A stretch of 16,285 nt of DNA from JBBIJH01 sp037446075 (GCA_037446075.1 JBBIJH010000052.1:1-16285); one strand, 5' to 3'; positions 1-7,027 are shown, counted from the first letter of the stretch. Notes: generated from the sequence alone by a model not told the origin. Numbers and translations: made by a program.

Positions 1-2
1 TC

Positions 3-1787
3 CCGTTTCGGGATCTAACAGCTGAAGAACTGGATGTTATCATGAACGGCTATGATGGCTTTGATGGCCTTCTGAGATTCTTCAGGTGGATTGAGAAGAA
101 GTCTTACAAGATTCATTATCGAGTATTTCTCAGCCGCTATCGAGGGTATACGACTTGCGATTCTTGCAACGGGGCACGGCTGCGGCCGGAGGCCCTCAGT
201 GTTTATATAGGTGGGAAAAATATTCATGATGTAGTTCGAATGAGCATCGCGGAGGCGGAGAAGTTTTTCCGTCAATTGGAGCTTATGCCCTTTCAGCAAG
301 AAGTCGCGATGAGAATTCTGGACGAACTGCAAAAGCGACTGAAATACCTCGTCGAAGTCGGGATTGGCTACCTGACACTCGATCGGTTGTCGAGTACACT
401 TTCGGGTGGAGAGGCCCAGCGGATCAACCTTGCTACTTCGCTCGGCTCTTCTCTTGTCGGCTCGCTCTATGTGCTTGACGAGCCGAGCATTGGGCTTCAT
501 CCTCGAGACAACCACAAACTGATTAACATCCTGAAATCTCTTCGTGACATCGGAAACACTGTGATTGTCGTTGAGCATGACGCGGAAATGATCAAGGCGA
601 GCGATGTCGTTGTGGACCTCGGGCCCCGTGCCGGGGAAAACGGCGGAGAGGTCATCTATTGCGGTGACGTGCCGGGGTTGCTCCGGGAGAAGGGGTCACT
701 AACCGGGCAATACCTCAGCGGTGCACTTTCTATCCCAGTCCCCAGGGCGCGGCGACAAGGAAGCGGAGATGCCATCGTCATTCGAGGAGCGGCTGAGCAC
801 AACCTGAAACGCATCGACGTGAGATTCCCTCTCAACGTTCTTGTCTGCGTAACGGGAGTAAGCGGCTCGGGGAAAAGTACGCTCGTCCACGAGATTCTTT
901 ATGCCGCTCTGAAGAAACGAAAAAGTGAATATAGCGGAAAAGTCGGAAAGTTCGCAGGCATCGAAGGAGATGATCTCATCGACGATGTCGAGCTTGTTGA
1001 CCAATCTCCCATTGGAAGAACGCCGCGTTCGAATCCAGTGACATATATCAGAGCATTTGACTTAATCCGGGACCTCTTCGCAAACACACAGCAGGCGAAG
1101 ATTCGGGGTTTGAAGCCTGGGCACTTCTCCTTCAACGTACCGGGCGGGAGGTGCGAAACATGCGAAGGGGATGGGTTCCAGAAAATCGAAATGCAGTTCC
1201 TTGCGGACCTCTACATCCAGTGCGATGTTTGCAAGGGAAAGAGGTACAAAAGTGAGATTCTAGACATCCGCTATCGCGGAAAGAACATCGACGATGTCCT
1301 GAACATGACGGTCACAGAGGCAATCACTTTCTTCAGTACGGACGCGCGGTCCAGACGCGCAGCGACTCGTCTGAAGGTTCTCGATGACGTTGGGCTTGGT
1401 TATTTGCGTCTTGGACAGTCCGCGACCACCCTCTCCGGCGGCGAAGCCCAGCGTGTGAAACTCGCCGCCCATCTCGCGGCGCAGGAGAGGGAGGGCCATA
1501 TCCTGTTCATCTTCGATGAGCCGACCACAGGTCTTCATTTCGACGACATCGCAAAGCTCCTTCGTTGCTTCGATGCATTGATTGATCTCGGTCACTCGGT
1601 CATCATCATCGAGCACAACATGGATGTTATCAAGTGTGCAGACCACGTCATCGATCTAGGTCCTGAAGGCGGTGACGATGGTGGATTTGTTGTGGCGACT
1701 GGAACGCCCGAGAAGGTCGCTCAAAGCATAAAGTCCCATACCGGGAGATTCCTAAGATCCTACCTGAAGACGAGGGAAGTCTCATAA
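3..1787 (+). CDS. uvrA: Excinuclease ABC subunit UvrA, 5'-truncated by window edge
   Basis: This is the damage-recognition ATPase of nucleotide excision repair, which works as a dimer with UvrB in the cytoplasm. The frame is open from base 3, so the ATG at 42 is internal; about 594 of the roughly 940 residues usual for the family are present. In partial numbering I see a zinc-module CxxC (C52, C55), the first ABC signature LSGGEAQR (from 133) with Walker B YVLDEPSIGLH, the second Walker A GVSGSGKST (about 285-293), and the four-Cys zinc finger (C384, C387, C407, C410) that contacts DNA in characterised UvrA. These are followed by a second LSGGEAQR (from 477) and FIFDEPTTGLHFDDI. The N-terminal Walker A and the UvrB-binding domain lie outside the window. 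FIFDEPTTGLHF is the form I associate with Bacteroidota-type UvrA. Those genomes can carry more than one UvrA, so a paralogue is possible. No key residue is missing in the visible part. Confidence 0.97.
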   Translation, partial: PFRDLTAEELDVIMNGYDGFDGLLRFFRWIEKKSYKIHYRVFLSRYRGYTTCDSCNGARLRPEALSVYIGGKNIHDVVRMSIAEAEKFFRQLELMPFQQEVAMRILDELQKRLKYLVEVGIGYLTLDRLSSTLSGGEAQRINLATSLGSSLVGSLYVLDEPSIGLHPRDNHKLINILKSLRDIGNTVIVVEHDAEMIKASDVVVDLGPRAGENGGEVIYCGDVPGLLREKGSLTGQYLSGALSIPVPRARRQGSGDAIVIRGAAEHNLKRIDVRFPLNVLVCVTGVSGSGKSTLVHEILYAALKKRKSEYSGKVGKFAGIEGDDLIDDVELVDQSPIGRTPRSNPVTYIRAFDLIRDLFANTQQAKIRGLKPGHFSFNVPGGRCETCEGDGFQKIEMQFLADLYIQCDVCKGKRYKSEILDIRYRGKNIDDVLNMTVTEAITFFSTDARSRRAATRLKVLDDVGLGYLRLGQSATTLSGGEAQRVKLAAHLAAQEREGHILFIFDEPTTGLHFDDIAKLLRCFDALIDLGHSVIIIEHNMDVIKCADHVIDLGPEGGDDGGFVVATGTPEKVAQSIKSHTGRFLRSYLKTREVS

Positions 1788-1820
1788 ATCACTCACATAC
1801 AAATTTCCGGGAGGCTATGT

Positions 1821-2360
1821 ATGAAAAATCATCTTACATGCATTTCCACTCTTGCTTTCCTCTTTTTGCTCTTCCCACTTGCGGCTTATGGGAGGGAACC
1901 TGACACAAGGAAGGTGAAGTCTGGCTTAATCCCTGCAGTGACTGAAGGGATCTCCCGTACTCGTGGCACCTTTGGAATTGGCTTCGTCTTGGGGGAACCT
2001 TCAGGAATCAGCTGGAAGTACTGGCTCGACGGGCGGAGGGCCGTCGATGGAGCTTTTGGGTATTCCTTCGGTGATGACTACCGCATCAGTGTCAACTACA
2101 TCCTTCACGAAGATGCATTTGAAGACCCAACCTTCCCTCTCTATTATGGGATCGGCGGAGCGGTCAGCGGCAATCGTGGGTACGTCACACGGTCCAAGGA
2201 AGGGAATTTCGCGTTGGGCGCGCGTGGGGTAATTGGAGTGAGTTATCTCTTCAAGAGAGCTCCGCTCGATGCTTTCCTCGAAGTTGCACCGATTGTATTC
2301 ATTGCACCGCCGCTCGGGCTGAGTATTGATTTTGCCTTCGGTCTGAGAGTCTACCCCTAG
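1821..2360 (+). CDS. Exported small beta-barrel-like protein, function unknown
   Basis: The product is 179 residues. Residues 1-24 form a signal peptide: basic start MKNH, a hydrophobic core, and a likely cleavage after AAYG. The mature part alternates polar and hydrophobic/aromatic residues, is rich in Gly and Tyr, and ends in a short strand finishing in YP, as expected for a small outer-membrane barrel of perhaps eight strands. The motif GIGFVLGEPSGISWKYW, after about 30 linker residues, resembles a common but uncharacterised family of bacterial barrel-like proteins. The start is well supported: GGGAGG (1809-1814) lies 6 nt before the ATG. It begins 33 nt after the uvrA stop and may be read through from it, although the functions look unrelated. 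The Cys at residue 7 is too near the start to be a lipobox. No enzymatic motif is visible, and I do not assign a function. Confidence 0.85.
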   Translation: MKNHLTCISTLAFLFLLFPLAAYGREPDTRKVKSGLIPAVTEGISRTRGTFGIGFVLGEPSGISWKYWLDGRRAVDGAFGYSFGDDYRISVNYILHEDAFEDPTFPLYYGIGGAVSGNRGYVTRSKEGNFALGARGVIGVSYLFKRAPLDAFLEVAPIVFIAPPLGLSIDFAFGLRVYP

Positions 2361-2672
2361 TCTCCTCCACCCTTCCTTTAGAGAAGAAAGACGCTGAGAC
2401 CGCAACGCATGTGCTTGATTCCTCGGGCGCGCTGGCTCTAATTTTGGGGCGAAATGGGTGGTGCACGCTCCACCGTCGTTGCCTTTGCAGCGAAATCAAA
2501 CCTGCGGGGCCTGTCGCGTTCCCACACCACCGGTGATTTCGATAGGCCACGAACACTGGGAAGAATTCAGAATGCGCCAAAGTTCTCTGCTCGCCATTGG
2601 TGGGGTCAACATTCTTCGTTGGGAGAGCTTCCGAGACGTTGAGGAATACTCCTCCAATCTTCATTTGGCGCC
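2361..2672. other. 312-bp convergent intergenic gap, no gene seen
   Basis: This gap lies between two converging genes. Short open frames cross it on both strands, but none has a ribosome binding site, a signal peptide or recognisable protein character. I see no tRNA-like cloverleaf and no strong terminator. The structures present are weak: GGTGG/CCACC arms near 2458-2474; a small hairpin GAGGA-ATAC-TCCTC at 2641-2654, just past the end of the minus-strand gene; and an 8-bp inverted repeat GCGCCAAA (2574-2581) / TTTGGCGC (2664-2671) with 82 nt between the arms. One of these may help end transcription of the converging genes. The gap could also be an eroded gene, but no homology is visible by eye. 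Confidence 0.5.
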
Positions 2673-3413
2673 TCAGTAGACCGTACCGATGTTTAGTGTG
2701 ATAAAGAAGCCGCCGAACTGTTTCTTATAAACATCTTCCAGACTTTGTAGCTGATTTTTCAGAGGAACGATGTAGTAACGGAAACTCACGCCCACGAGAT
2801 TTCCTTCCTGCAGCCCAAAGAACGCGCCAAAGCCGACGTACCCACCGAGCGTGTAGTGTGCTTGTCCGTGGCCAAAACTATTGAAGAACTCCCGTTCGTA
2901 CGGCGTCGAGTACACCATCGATGGGCCTAATGCCGCTGTGACATACGGGCGGAAGTTGTCTGCGATGTCCTCACGAAACAACCTATACTGGACGCCAAAG
3001 ATGACAGGCAAGAGGAAGAAGCGATTGACTTTTCCCGGGACAAATTTCTCACCGGTAAAGGGATTGTACAATTCTACCTCTCTGTCGTCTTTGACCTCAG
3101 AAATAGAAAATGAGCCGAATCCGTACAAGTCCTCGGTATATTGCCGCCTGTAGAAGACTCCTAGCCCGAATCCGCTGGTAGAGACTAGCACATCGACGCC
3201 AAGCGCGTTCCTCTTGCGAGAGGGGATGAGAATGCTTTCCGGTGGAGCCGTCGCGGCATCGGAAGGAACGAATGTGCCGGAAAACAACTTAGCAGGTGGA
3301 AGGTTCACCCCTTGTGTCTCGGTACTCTGAGCAAATGTGGGCGCTGACATTAACGCAAGGAGCGTTATGAAAAGGGAGTGGCTTGGGAGCCTCAAGTAAC
3401 GTCGCCAGATCAT
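2673..3413 (-). CDS. Exported outer-membrane beta-barrel-like protein
   Basis: The product is 246 residues from the preferred start at 3413. An upstream in-frame start at 3521 would add 36 residues with no export character and would overlap rlmI. The ATG at 3413 is preceded by GAAAGGA about 7 nt away and begins a clean signal peptide (residues 1-29, basic MIWRRYLR, hydrophobic core, cleavage after TFAQ). After a linker of about 45 residues, the chain has alternating, aromatic-rich strands (GFGLGVFYRRQY, RFFLLPVIFGVQYRLF, VGFGAFFGL, VGVSFRYYIVPL) and ends in a strand with a terminal Tyr, typical of outer-membrane barrels. I do not recognise a specific family beyond the general OmpA/OmpW-like barrel type. 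It lies 85 nt downstream of rlmI on the same strand, so it may be co-transcribed, although no functional link is evident. It converges with the other barrel-like gene at 1821-2360; the two sequences look unrelated. Confidence 0.83.
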   Translation of the reverse strand: MIWRRYLRLPSHSLFITLLALMSAPTFAQSTETQGVNLPPAKLFSGTFVPSDAATAPPESILIPSRKRNALGVDVLVSTSGFGLGVFYRRQYTEDLYGFGSFSISEVKDDREVELYNPFTGEKFVPGKVNRFFLLPVIFGVQYRLFREDIADNFRPYVTAALGPSMVYSTPYEREFFNSFGHGQAHYTLGGYVGFGAFFGLQEGNLVGVSFRYYIVPLKNQLQSLEDVYKKQFGGFFITLNIGTVY

Positions 3414-3498
3414 TGGAGATTCCTTTCTCCCGGTAGTGCGGGACACTGCAGTTCTACACCTTATCTCAGCGTGTGGACTCATCAAGGAGATCCTGAAA

Positions 3499-4713
3499 TC
3501 AGGCCACGCGAAAGATTCCAAACTTCAAGTACTTTGTTTCTGGCATTGCGGGTAGAATCGGGTGGTCAAGAGCTGCCCCTCTCCACTCGAGGAGCTGAAT
3601 TCTTCGCCCGGCATTTTTCGCGCTGGCACTTACGATATCGAGAAACAGTCCGTCAGTCACATGGTGCGAGCATGAACCTGTGGCGAGGATTCCATCCTCG
3701 CTCAAAAGCCTCATCGCTGCTGCGTTGATCTCCTGGTAGCCTCTCCTTGCTGTCGGCAGATTCTTCTTGCTTCTGGCAAAAGACGGAGGGTCAAGGATAA
3801 TAAGGTCAAACCGAGCTTGCTCTTCCGTGAGCTTCTTCAACGCGTCAAAGACATCTCCGCTCTCGAACTTGCAGATCTTGTCGAGGCTGTTTCTCGTAGC
3901 GTTCTTTCTCGCTCGGGCAATCGCTGGCTCGGAGGCATCGATCCCCAAAACTTCCCTCGCTCCTGCTGCGGCGGCATTGAGTGCGAAGCCACCTTCGTTG
4001 CAGAAGCAATCGAGCACTCTCGCTGCCTTTGCAAATCGTCGGATTGCTTTCCTGTTCTCTCGTTGGTCAAGGTAGAACCCGGTTTTTTGGCCCTCCAAAA
4101 TATGTATCTCATATTCGATCCCGTGTTCCGTCAGCTTACACGGTTCAATGCTGCCGCGGATTGTGCCTTTTCGGTCGGGCAGCCGCTCCAGCGATCGAAG
4201 GGGAGATTCATTCCTTTCTGCAATACCTTTGGGGTGATAGAGGGATTCGAGCACGTCACAGATCAACGTGAGGCGTTTATCCATCCCGGCGGAGTAAGTT
4301 TGGACGGCGAAGTACTCGCCGTACCGATCGATAACGAGGCCGGGAAGAAAATCACTCTCGCCGTGTACAGAGCGGTACATCGGGGATCGAGGATAGAAAC
4401 GCCTGCGGATTGCGCTGGCTTCTTGAATTCTCTTCTTGAAAAAGTCAATACCGATCTCTTCTTCTCGGGTTGTCAGAAGTCGGAATGCAATGAGCGAATG
4501 CGAGTTGTAGTATCCGAGGCCAAGAAACTTTCCGTCATGTCTCCGCAGTTCGACCACCTCGCCGCTCTCCGGAGCGCCGCCCACTTCTTTGATTTCGTTG
4601 CTAAAGACCCACAAATGGCCGCCTTGAATTCTGCGCTCTTCGCCGCGCTTAAGAATGACCAGCTTCTTCAGTTCCGGCCTCCTGCTGATGCCATCTGTAA
4701 CAGATGATATCAA
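3499..4713 (-). CDS. rlmI: 23S rRNA (cytosine-C5)-methyltransferase, RlmI type
   Basis: This belongs to the RlmI/YccW family, which makes 5-methylcytosine in 23S rRNA (C1962 in E. coli) with S-adenosylmethionine, in the cytoplasm. The product is up to 404 residues. An N-terminal PUA RNA-binding domain (GGHLWVFSNEI, from about residue 31) leads into a Rossmann methyltransferase domain. That domain carries the SAM loop VLDCFCNEGG (about 233-242), the acidic GIDAS at the end of the second strand, the DPPSF motif (308-312) and the catalytic-type Cys in GSCSHH (C348). The start is uncertain. The longest frame begins with TTG at 4713-4711, but its first 14 residues precede the usual family start, have no ribosome binding site and include a palindrome. 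A perfect AGGAGG (4683-4678) stands 6 nt before a CTG at 4671-4669, right where RlmI proteins normally begin. The end and identity are firm; the start is not. Confidence 0.93.
   Translation of the reverse strand: MISSVTDGISRRPELKKLVILKRGEERRIQGGHLWVFSNEIKEVGGAPESGEVVELRRHDGKFLGLGYYNSHSLIAFRLLTTREEEIGIDFFKKRIQEASAIRRRFYPRSPMYRSVHGESDFLPGLVIDRYGEYFAVQTYSAGMDKRLTLICDVLESLYHPKGIAERNESPLRSLERLPDRKGTIRGSIEPCKLTEHGIEYEIHILEGQKTGFYLDQRENRKAIRRFAKAARVLDCFCNEGGFALNAAAAGAREVLGIDASEPAIARARKNATRNSLDKICKFESGDVFDALKKLTEEQARFDLIILDPPSFARSKKNLPTARRGYQEINAAAMRLLSEDGILATGSCSHHVTDGLFLDIVSASAKNAGRRIQLLEWRGAALDHPILPAMPETKYLKFGIFRVA
4678..4683 (-). promoter_or_regulatory. Shine-Dalgarno AGGAGG inside the annotated rlmI start region
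   Basis: The minus strand reads a perfect AGGAGG followed by CCGGAA and then CTG (4671-4669), in frame with rlmI. No ATG or GTG lies nearby in frame. If this site is used, rlmI starts at CTG and is 14 residues shorter than the TTG-initiated frame. Initiation at CTG is rare, so this is a proposal. Confidence 0.45.
4692..4706. repeat. Perfect palindrome CATCTG-TAA-CAGATG at 5' end of rlmI
   Basis: Six-base arms (4692-4697 and 4701-4706) flank a 3-nt centre. The palindrome lies just upstream of the AGGAGG, so it falls in the 5' leader of rlmI if the CTG start is right, or in its first codons if the TTG start is right. It is also near the head of the divergent aldolase region. It could be an operator or a small leader hairpin; the sequence does not say which. 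Confidence 0.4.
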
Positions 4714-4774
4714 GAAAATACCCGAATGTCAAGATTGCTTTTCCTGTTCTCGGAGTCCTCTGCGGAAAAATCTA

Positions 4775-4803
4775 TTGAAAATGGGAGACTCTTTGTGTAT
4801 ATT
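4775..4803 (+). promoter_or_regulatory. Sigma70-like promoter of the aldolase gene
   Basis: TTGAAA (4775-4780) and TATATT (4798-4803) are separated by exactly 17 nt, close to the sigma70 consensus and correctly placed about 75 nt before the aldolase ATG at 4879. The same two hexamers with the same spacing recur before the HAD phosphatase gene. Transcription would start near 4810, inside the dyad described next. Confidence 0.65.
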
Positions 4804-4830
4804 CCAAAGCGATTCGTTGGAATCAATTCC
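4801..4830. repeat. Nested inverted repeats over the aldolase -10 and start region
   Basis: ATTCCAA (4801-4807) and TTGGAAT (4817-4823) form a perfect 7-bp inverted repeat with a 9-nt centre. The right arm can also pair with the ATTCC of 4826-4830, giving GGAAT-CA-ATTCC (4819-4830). The first arm overlaps the last bases of the predicted -10 box, so a repressor bound here would block transcription. Because much of it would also be transcribed, a leader RNA structure is the alternative. Confidence 0.5.
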
Positions 4831-4878
4831 ATTGAGCAAGAAAATTCTCTTGTCAATCATTCTGAGGGAGGCGTACTC

Positions 4879-5844
4879 ATGGACCAGCTCCGATTTTTCC
4901 GTCATGTAAGTTTCTCAGCCGGTGAGATTACTCGGATTAGACAGATTCTCCGTCCCAACGGCACGACGTTCATCTTACCCTACGATCAATTTGTTGAGCA
5001 CGACTGTCGGCACCTAGAAGCTCAGTCTGATGCCGGGAATCCAAAATATCTGTTAGAATTGGCCCTGGATGCCGGGCATAAAGCGGTTGCCTTGCACTAT
5101 GGGCTCTCCAAGAGGTTCTGGTCGCAGACGGAAGGAAGAATTCCTTTGATCGTGAAGGTCAACGGAAAAACTTCAATCCCGCCCGAGAAGCAGGCGCTGA
5201 GTGTACACACCTCGTGGGTTGAGGACGCTGTTCGCCTCGGCGCAGTGGCAATCGGCTACACGATGTACTATGGCTCGCCCCGTCAGGATGTGGATTTGCC
5301 GCAGCTTGCTGCAGTACGAAGAGAGTGTGAGCGCTACGGGATGCCATTGGTGGTCTGGGCTTACCCCCGAGGTGAAGCGATCGATGCGAAGGGGGGAAGA
5401 GATACCAGCTACGCTCTCGAATCTGCCGCGCGATTAGCAACCGAAATGGGGGCTACGATCATCAAGTCGAATTTGCCAAAGGCTGCAAAGGAAGAGTTTG
5501 TCGCAAACGAGAGCGTTCCGAAGTACTTTCGCTCTTTGGAAAAAGAACTCCAGGCATTGCCTCCTTTTGAGCAAAAGGTTGAGCGGGCTCGGAGAGTCGT
5601 GCGGGCGGCACAGGGGATCCCCGTTCTCTTCAGTGGAGGAGAAGATAAGACGGATGCTGAACTACTGGAAAACGCGGAAGTGAGCGTGAAAGCAGGATGC
5701 TTCGGTTTCATTTACGGCCGGAACATGTGGAAGCGGAAGAAAGAACACGCCCTTGAGTTGTTTCAGAAGCTCGCGGCGCTCTTGGACCAGAGCGTTGAGC
5801 AACCGGAGTTTGCCGGTGGAAACGGGCGAGGGGTTCTAGTGTGA
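4879..5844 (+). CDS. fbaB: Class I fructose-bisphosphate aldolase, FbaB/DhnA type
   Basis: This enzyme cleaves fructose 1,6-bisphosphate to dihydroxyacetone phosphate and glyceraldehyde 3-phosphate through a lysine Schiff base, in the cytoplasm, for glycolysis or gluconeogenesis. The product is 321 residues. Visible motifs are ILPYDQFVEH near the N-terminus (D36; FbaB has ILPVDQGVEH), YTMYYGS, VVWAYPRG, the proposed Schiff-base lysine in TIIKSNLP (K196), the phosphate-binding segment FSGGEDKTD and FGFIYGRNMW. The frame is open back to 4726, but the start at 4879 is clearly right: GAGGGAGG (4864-4871) stands 7 nt upstream, and family homology begins here. The gene is divergent from rlmI, has its own promoter, and ends directly on a strong hairpin. 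A relative of this superfamily with another aldol substrate is possible, but the FbaB resemblance runs through the whole chain. Confidence 0.93.
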   Translation: MDQLRFFRHVSFSAGEITRIRQILRPNGTTFILPYDQFVEHDCRHLEAQSDAGNPKYLLELALDAGHKAVALHYGLSKRFWSQTEGRIPLIVKVNGKTSIPPEKQALSVHTSWVEDAVRLGAVAIGYTMYYGSPRQDVDLPQLAAVRRECERYGMPLVVWAYPRGEAIDAKGGRDTSYALESAARLATEMGATIIKSNLPKAAKEEFVANESVPKYFRSLEKELQALPPFEQKVERARRVVRAAQGIPVLFSGGEDKTDAELLENAEVSVKAGCFGFIYGRNMWKRKKEHALELFQKLAALLDQSVEQPEFAGGNGRGVLV

Positions 5845-5873
5845 AAGGAAGTCCGCACGAGGCGGACTTCCTT
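5845..5873 (+). terminator. 12-bp perfect hairpin after the aldolase stop
   Basis: The arms AAGGAAGTCCGC (5845-5856) and GCGGACTTCCTT (5862-5873) pair perfectly around a 5-nt loop, immediately after the TGA at 5842-5844. There is no long T tract; the sequence continues CTAAGTA. It may terminate transcription partly or protect the 3' end of the aldolase mRNA. It fills most of the 40-nt gap to the next gene. Confidence 0.65.
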
Positions 5874-5884
5874 CTAAGTAAGCC

Positions 5885-6919
5885 TTGCAGCATACTTTGT
5901 CCTCCAACCCACACATACCGCTTCGTAAGCGCGCTGCAGTTATCTCCTTGAGCATTGGTGCAGGCATGCTTATCATGAAGAGCACGGCCTACTTCCTGAC
6001 GCACTCTGCGGCCATCTTTTCCGATGCTCTTGAATCCATCGTGCATGTAGCCGCCACTGCGATGGCAATGTTCAGCGTCTTCTTCAGCGCAAGGCCTGCG
6101 GATCGATCCCATCCGTATGGGCACGGGAAGATCGAGTTCTTTTCGGCAGGCTTTGAAGGGGCTCTGATTATCTTTGCGGCAGTGGCGATTGCTTACCAAG
6201 CAGCCACTTCTCTAGTTCTCGGACCGAAGCTCGAAAAGCTCGATATCGGTATCCTCTTCACGGTCGCAGCATCATTTGTAAATCTCTTTCTCGGGAATTA
6301 TCTCATCAGAACAGGTCAGCAGACAACGTCGCTTACGCTCATCGCTGATGGGAGGCATGTGCTGACCGATTCCATTACCAGCTTCGGCGTCGTGGTGGGC
6401 TTAGGGCTTGTTCTCCTGACAGGATGGAGCTTTCTTGATCCCCTCGTTGCGATTGCGGTCGCGTTGAACATCATCGTGTCTGGAATAAAGCTCGTCCGGG
6501 TTTCGATCCGGGGCCTCATGGACGAATCGGATCCAGGCACGCTGAGAAAAATTCTCTCGATGATTCTGCGTGAACGCACACCAGAGTGGATTGACGTCCA
6601 CCATCTAAGGGCGTGGCAGTCCGGCGAAATCTATCACGTTGATTTTCATCTTACAATCCCTTTTTATTGGAAAGTCGATGAAGCACATGAGTTTCAGAAA
6701 AAAATCCTAACAACGATGGAAGGAGAGCTTGGCGGTGGCACTCAAGTTCTCATCCATCTTGACCCCTGCATTCCTCCCGCCTGCTGTACCATGTGCGAGA
6801 TCGTCCGGTGTGCAGAGCGACAGCGTCAGTTTGTCCATCGGCGAGAATGGACCGTCTCGACCCTTACTGGTCCGGAGGCTTACCTCCTCTCAAAGGAACC
6901 ATCCGCGCTGGTTCCTTGA
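5885..6919 (+). CDS. Cation diffusion facilitator (CDF) metal exporter with Cys-rich tail
   Basis: CDF proteins are inner-membrane dimers that export divalent metals (Zn, Fe, Mn, Cd, Co) in exchange for protons. The product is 344 residues from TTG at 5885. About six membrane segments are followed by a cytoplasmic ferredoxin-like domain (from about residue 210, with DVHHLRAW and YHVDFHLTI). Metal-site residues resemble the FieF/YiiP pattern: D47 in SDALES, and H158 and D162 in ADGRHVLTDS. The position of the second Asp of the first half-site holds Ser (S51), with His at 54. HPYGHGK (76-82) is the conserved loop. The tail has five cysteines (C295, C300, C301, C304, C309), which could bind metal. 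The substrate cannot be named. The start is uncertain: no ribosome binding site is visible before the TTG at 5885 or the in-frame TTG at 5897, and the first ATG (5966) would cut into the first membrane segment. Two hairpins overlap its 3' end. Confidence 0.9.
   Translation: MQHTLSSNPHIPLRKRAAVISLSIGAGMLIMKSTAYFLTHSAAIFSDALESIVHVAATAMAMFSVFFSARPADRSHPYGHGKIEFFSAGFEGALIIFAAVAIAYQAATSLVLGPKLEKLDIGILFTVAASFVNLFLGNYLIRTGQQTTSLTLIADGRHVLTDSITSFGVVVGLGLVLLTGWSFLDPLVAIAVALNIIVSGIKLVRVSIRGLMDESDPGTLRKILSMILRERTPEWIDVHHLRAWQSGEIYHVDFHLTIPFYWKVDEAHEFQKKILTTMEGELGGGTQVLIHLDPCIPPACCTMCEIVRCAERQRQFVHRREWTVSTLTGPEAYLLSKEPSALVP
6874..6917 (+). terminator. Tandem hairpins overlapping the end of the CDF gene
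   Basis: The first hairpin is GGAGG-CTTA-CCTCC (6874-6887). The second has perfect 9-bp arms AAGGAACCA (6893-6901) and TGGTTCCTT (6909-6917) with a 7-nt loop; its last base is the T of the TGA stop. No T tract follows, so this is not a classic intrinsic terminator. It may be a Rho-assisted terminator or an mRNA-stabilising structure, and it separates this gene from the independently promoted HAD gene. Confidence 0.5.
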
Positions 6920-6998
6920 CCTTCACTGCTGTCCTTCCGGAATGAGCTTGGTGATGGCTCCCTCTCTTTGCTGCTGTGATTGAGTTGCTTTCCGTTGA

Positions 6999-7027
6999 TT
7001 GAAATTCCTGCCAGTTTTTGGTATATT
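6999..7027 (+). promoter_or_regulatory. Sigma70-like promoter of the HAD phosphatase gene
   Basis: TTGAAA (6999-7004), a 17-nt spacer and TATATT (7022-7027) match the core of the aldolase promoter exactly. The promoter sits in the 166-nt gap 6920-7085, about 58 nt before the ATG at 7086. The rest of this gap holds no gene that I can see. Confidence 0.65.

Noticed and set aside
42..44. ATG at 42 as the uvrA start
   Set aside because: The frame is open to base 3 and the residues before it (PFRDLTAEELDVI) match the interior of UvrA, so the gene is cut by the window edge.
3492..3503. Palindrome CCTGA-AA-TCAGG at the rlmI stop
   Set aside because: Arms of only five bases and no T tract; chance is likely and it is too weak to call a terminator.
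3414..3521. N-terminal extension of the minus-strand barrel-like gene to 3521
   Set aside because: It would place 36 non-hydrophobic residues before a perfect signal peptide and overlap the end of rlmI; the ATG at 3413 has a ribosome binding site.
3817..4707. A 296-codon plus-strand open frame lying opposite rlmI
   Set aside because: It is almost entirely antisense to a clearly conserved methyltransferase, shows no domain, signal or ribosome binding site, and reads like the complement of biased codons.
4726..4878. Upstream extension of the aldolase gene
   Set aside because: The extra 51 codons cover the promoter and dyad and do not match the family; GAGGGAGG precedes the ATG at 4879.
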